From Synechococcus sp. PL34863bin_39 (GTDB lineage Bacteria; Cyanobacteriota; Cyanobacteriia; PCC-6307; Cyanobiaceae): DNA of 8,848 bases. Positions 7,399 to 8,848 of the stretch are shown here, in pieces; within the stretch, counting starts at the first letter, position 1, and each line of letters starts with the position of its first letter. Location: contig WTHL01000164.1 of assembly GCA_011523155.1 (NCBI GenBank), positions 1 to 8,848 of the forward strand, read 5' to 3'. Below the pieces are notes generated by a model. The model saw nothing but the letters and a program-made list of their open reading frames with translations, made no database searches and was not told where the DNA came from. A program made the translations under genes and the position numbers.

Positions 7399-7410
7399 TG
7401 GGCATGCCCA
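7399..7410. repeat. Perfect 12-bp palindrome in the divergent spacer
   Basis: TGGGCATGCCCA is a perfect inverted repeat with no loop. It lies 17 bp from the csaB start and 48 bp from the DUF2499 start. Symmetric sites of this size are typical of dimeric repressors or activators. A second, shorter palindrome GCCTAGGC occurs at 7429-7436. No known cyanobacterial operator consensus was recognised. Confidence 0.45.
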
Positions 7411-7440
7411 TTATTGATTGATTGCCTTGCCTAGGCTCAA
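7410..7440 (-). promoter_or_regulatory. csaB: Candidate csaB promoter
   Basis: On the minus strand, AATAAT (7415-7410) matches TATAAT in five of six positions. TTGAGC (7440-7435) matches four of six positions of TTGACA, but the spacer is 19 nt, longer than ideal. Initiation would fall near 7403, inside the perfect palindrome, so a protein bound there could block transcription. This is inference from hexamer matches. Confidence 0.3.
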
Positions 7441-7457
7441 ACCGAATCGAATCAGGA

Positions 7458-7790
7458 ATGCACGCTCTGTCGCTCGGCACATGGTGGATCCATGTCACCT
7501 CGGTTCTGGAATGGGTTGCGGCCATCGCACTGCTCGGCAGGAAGGCGCGGTTGGACTCTCAGCCGGCCCTGCGCTGGCTTGCCCTCGCAATGACGCCAGC
7601 CCTGATCAGTGCCATGGCCGCATGCACCTGGCATCTCTACGACAACACGGAACAGCTCCGTGGCCTTGTTGTTCTGCAGGCTGGCTGCACAGCACTCGGC
7701 AATGTTTGTCTGGCCTGCGCCGCTTGGTGGCTCCTGCGATGCGAACGAACAGGGCAATCCATCAAGGCAATCGCGGAGCTTGAGGAATGA
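7458..7790 (+). CDS. DUF2499 (Ycf49-like) membrane protein
   Basis: A 110-residue membrane protein of the DUF2499 family, which I associate with Ycf49-like proteins of cyanobacteria and plastids; its function is unknown. The start is ATG 7458, giving the family-like opening MHALSLGTWWIHVTSVLEW; the frame is open upstream to a TTG at 7422, which would add 12 unlikely residues. Three hydrophobic helices are visible, roughly residues 8-27, 38-58 and 70-92. Polar residues likely to be in or near the membrane include H12, E18 and the W58-H59 pair before YDN. The end overlaps the next gene as ATGA, so the two are probably co-translated. The tail (CERTGQSIKAIAELEE) is hydrophilic. Confidence 0.82.
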   Translation: MHALSLGTWWIHVTSVLEWVAAIALLGRKARLDSQPALRWLALAMTPALISAMAACTWHLYDNTEQLRGLVVLQAGCTALGNVCLACAAWWLLRCERTGQSIKAIAELEE

Positions 7791-8116
7791 TCAACTGGCT
7801 CCAGGGATTCAGCACGTTTGACCCTTCACCACTCTTTGCAGCCTCTCTGATTCCCTACCTTGCCTTCCTTCGTTGGATCGGGCGGTGCAAGAGCATTCAT
7901 CCCCTGACTCTGTTGGGGTTCCGATTGACCCTTCTTTTTGTTGGGATCACCATTGCTGCAGCGGTGGTGGCCCTTCTGGTCTTCAACAGTGAGCTGGTCG
8001 CTGTGGATGCCTTGCATGGGGGGGCCGAGGCTTTTCTGACCCTCAGCAACGCCTTGATTGTTGCCGGTTTGCTGCTGCCTGGTCCCGTTGAAGCTCAGGC
8101 GGAATCGGGTGAATAA
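7787..8116 (+). CDS. DUF3593 membrane protein
   Basis: A 109-residue membrane protein of the DUF3593 family, known from cyanobacteria and plant plastids, with no established function. Family marks are FDPSPLFAASLIPYLAFL (from residue 11) and LHGGAEAFLTLSN (76-88). Hydrophobic helices lie at about 14-28, 42-66 and 82-97, with basic residues (R29, R33, K35) after the first. The start ATG 7787 overlaps the DUF2499 stop by four bases, pointing to translational coupling and perhaps a physical partnership. The stop is TAA at 8114-8116. psaK follows after 64 bp, in the same direction, so readthrough into psaK is possible. Confidence 0.82.
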   Translation: MINWLQGFSTFDPSPLFAASLIPYLAFLRWIGRCKSIHPLTLLGFRLTLLFVGITIAAAVVALLVFNSELVAVDALHGGAEAFLTLSNALIVAGLLLPGPVEAQAESGE

Positions 8117-8170
8117 CTTTTACGAGCTTTGGTTGGATCCGGGCTGAAACCTGAAGATGAGGTGTCTCTT

Positions 8171-8175
8171 AAGGG
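8171..8175 (+). promoter_or_regulatory. psaK: Ribosome-binding site deciding the psaK start
   Basis: AAGGG lies five bases before the ATG at 8181. It supports that start over the in-frame ATG at 8157, which would add the residues MRCLLRVC that are not typical of PsaK. Confidence 0.6.
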
Positions 8176-8180
8176 TCTGC

Positions 8181-8438
8181 ATGTTCACCCCGCTTCTGGC
8201 CATCGCTCCCGCCTCCTTCACCTGGTCCCCGAAAGTGGCCCTGGTGATGATCGTGTGCAATGTCATCGCCATTGGCATCGGCAAGGCGACCATCAAATAC
8301 CCCAATGAGGGCGCAAAGCTTCCCAACGCAGCGTTCTTCGGTGGCATGGGCCATGCCGCGCTGCTTGGAACCACAAGCCTCGGACACATCATCGGTCTTG
8401 GCGCCATCCAGGGACTCGCTGCTCGCGGCGTGCTCTGA
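8181..8438 (+). CDS. psaK: Photosystem I reaction center subunit PsaK
   Basis: A small peripheral subunit of photosystem I in the thylakoid membrane, 85 residues from ATG 8181. PsaK binds a few chlorophylls at the edge of PsaA and, in cyanobacteria, helps with energy transfer to PSI and state transitions. The segment WSPKVALVMIVCNVIAIGIGKATIKYP (from residue 15) holds the first membrane helix, and the glycine-rich GHAALLGTTSLGHIIGLGAI (57-76) the second, joined by the conserved loop NEGAKLPNAAFFGGM. The two-helix hairpin and the length are typical. The first nine residues (MFTPLLAIA) may be removed on maturation. The gene ends before a strong terminator, so transcripts from this side stop here. 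Confidence 0.95.
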   Translation: MFTPLLAIAPASFTWSPKVALVMIVCNVIAIGIGKATIKYPNEGAKLPNAAFFGGMGHAALLGTTSLGHIIGLGAIQGLAARGVL

Positions 8439-8455
8439 GTTCTGAATCAGCCAGG

Positions 8456-8477
8456 GTTGATTCCAAATGGAATCGAC
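8456..8477. repeat. Stem-loop between psaK and dxs
   Basis: GTTGATTCC (8456-8464) pairs with GGAATCGAC (8469-8477) across the loop AAAT, nine pairs with one G-U. It has no U-tract of its own and lies ten bases before the terminator. It may protect the psaK transcript 3' end or be a processing site. Confidence 0.5.
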
Positions 8478-8483
8478 CTCCTC

Positions 8484-8512
8484 AAAGACCAGTCATTGAC
8501 TGGTCGTTTTTT
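8484..8512 (+). terminator. Intrinsic terminator after psaK
   Basis: A perfect 8-bp stem, GACCAGTC (8487-8494) with GACTGGTC (8498-8505), has the 3-base loop ATT, is followed by G and six T (8507-8512), and is preceded by AAA. It lies about 45 bases after the psaK stop. On the minus strand only three T follow the stem, so it would be a weaker terminator for dxs. Confidence 0.88.
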
Positions 8513-8515
8513 GTC

Positions 8516-8848
8516 TCATGCCACAGATTCGGCTTTCCCCAGGCCGAGCGACCGTTGGTTGGCGCCGTTGAGATCGAACCGTTGCCTGATGCGTTCCATC
8601 ATCTGGGGTGGTGTCAGACCAAGTTGCTCGAAACTCTGCTGAGGCGTTGCGTGATCCACGAGTTGATCCGGGATGCCGAGGCGGAACAGGGGGACCATCA
8701 GATCATGGTCGTTGAAAGATTCGAGAACGGCAGCGCCGAAACCACCAGCCAAGGCCCCTTCTTCCATCGTGACAACCTTGCCGATGCGTCGAGCCAGTGG
8801 GTGGATCAGGGCTTCATCCAGGGGCCGCAAGAAGCGCGCATCAATCAC
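8516..8848 (-). CDS. dxs: 1-deoxy-D-xylulose-5-phosphate synthase, C-terminal part
   Basis: The last 110 residues of DXS, the thiamine-diphosphate enzyme that condenses pyruvate and glyceraldehyde-3-phosphate in the first step of the MEP isoprenoid pathway. The gene runs off the right end of the window; the full protein is usually about 630-640 residues. The visible part is the transketolase C-terminal domain: [14 protein letters not shown], then [36 protein letters not shown], and the closing helix [10 protein letters not shown]. The stop TGA is at 8518-8516. The gene converges on psaK. Its product feeds carotenoid, phytol and quinone synthesis. Confidence 0.95.
   Translation of the reverse strand: MIDARFLRPLDEALIHPLARRIGKVVTMEEGALAGGFGAAVLESFNDHDLMVPLFRLGIPDQLVDHATPQQSFEQLGLTPPQMMERIRQRFDLNGANQRSLGLGKAESVA

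Noticed and set aside
8117..8145. Possible RpaB-type HLR1 site before psaK
   Set aside because: TTTACGAG resembles one half, but the second repeat at the required distance (GGTTGGAT) does not match.
1..8848. Search for CRISPR arrays, insertion sequences, tRNA genes and HIP1 sites
   Set aside because: No spaced direct repeats, transposase motifs, tRNA-like folds or GCGATCGC octamers were seen by eye.

Overview
The window looks like chromosome of a marine unicellular picocyanobacterium of the Synechococcus type. It holds psaK of photosystem I, the complete genes for making and importing the osmolyte glucosylglycerol, and two small membrane proteins of cyanobacterial/plastid families (DUF2499 and DUF3593). 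The DNA is moderately GC-rich, genes are tightly packed, and I saw no HIP1 octamer (GCGATCGC). No mobile element, CRISPR array, tRNA or rRNA was seen, and no gene-free stretch exceeds 300 bases.

Layout, left to right. The 3' end of rpmB (ribosomal protein L28) comes first. Next is an exported PrxQ/BCP-type peroxiredoxin with an unusual cysteine arrangement. Then comes a five-gene plus-strand unit, ggpS-ggtB-ggtC-ggtD-ggtA, whose junctions are 4-nt overlaps, a 1-nt overlap or a 1-nt gap. csaB (polysaccharide pyruvyl transferase) lies on the minus strand and converges on ggtA so closely that both stop codons sit in one CTAG. A 75-bp divergent spacer with a perfect 12-bp palindrome separates csaB from the overlapping DUF2499-DUF3593 pair. 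psaK follows, ending at a clear intrinsic terminator. The window closes with the 3' end of dxs on the minus strand.

How the genes work together. GgpS makes glucosylglycerol-phosphate from ADP-glucose and glycerol-3-phosphate. GgtB (binding protein), GgtC and GgtD (permeases) and GgtA (ATPase) recover glucosylglycerol that leaks from the cell and may also take up related solutes. One transcript would therefore couple synthesis and recapture during salt acclimation. The phosphatase for the final step (ggpP/stpA) is not in the window. CsaB probably decorates the cell-wall polysaccharide that anchors SLH-domain outer-membrane proteins. Dxs feeds isoprenoid, chlorophyll and carotenoid synthesis.

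The least understood content is the DUF2499-DUF3593 membrane pair beside psaK, the palindrome in the divergent spacer, and the leader hairpin before ggpS. The osmolyte operon is well interpreted from known families and is not itself a new system.
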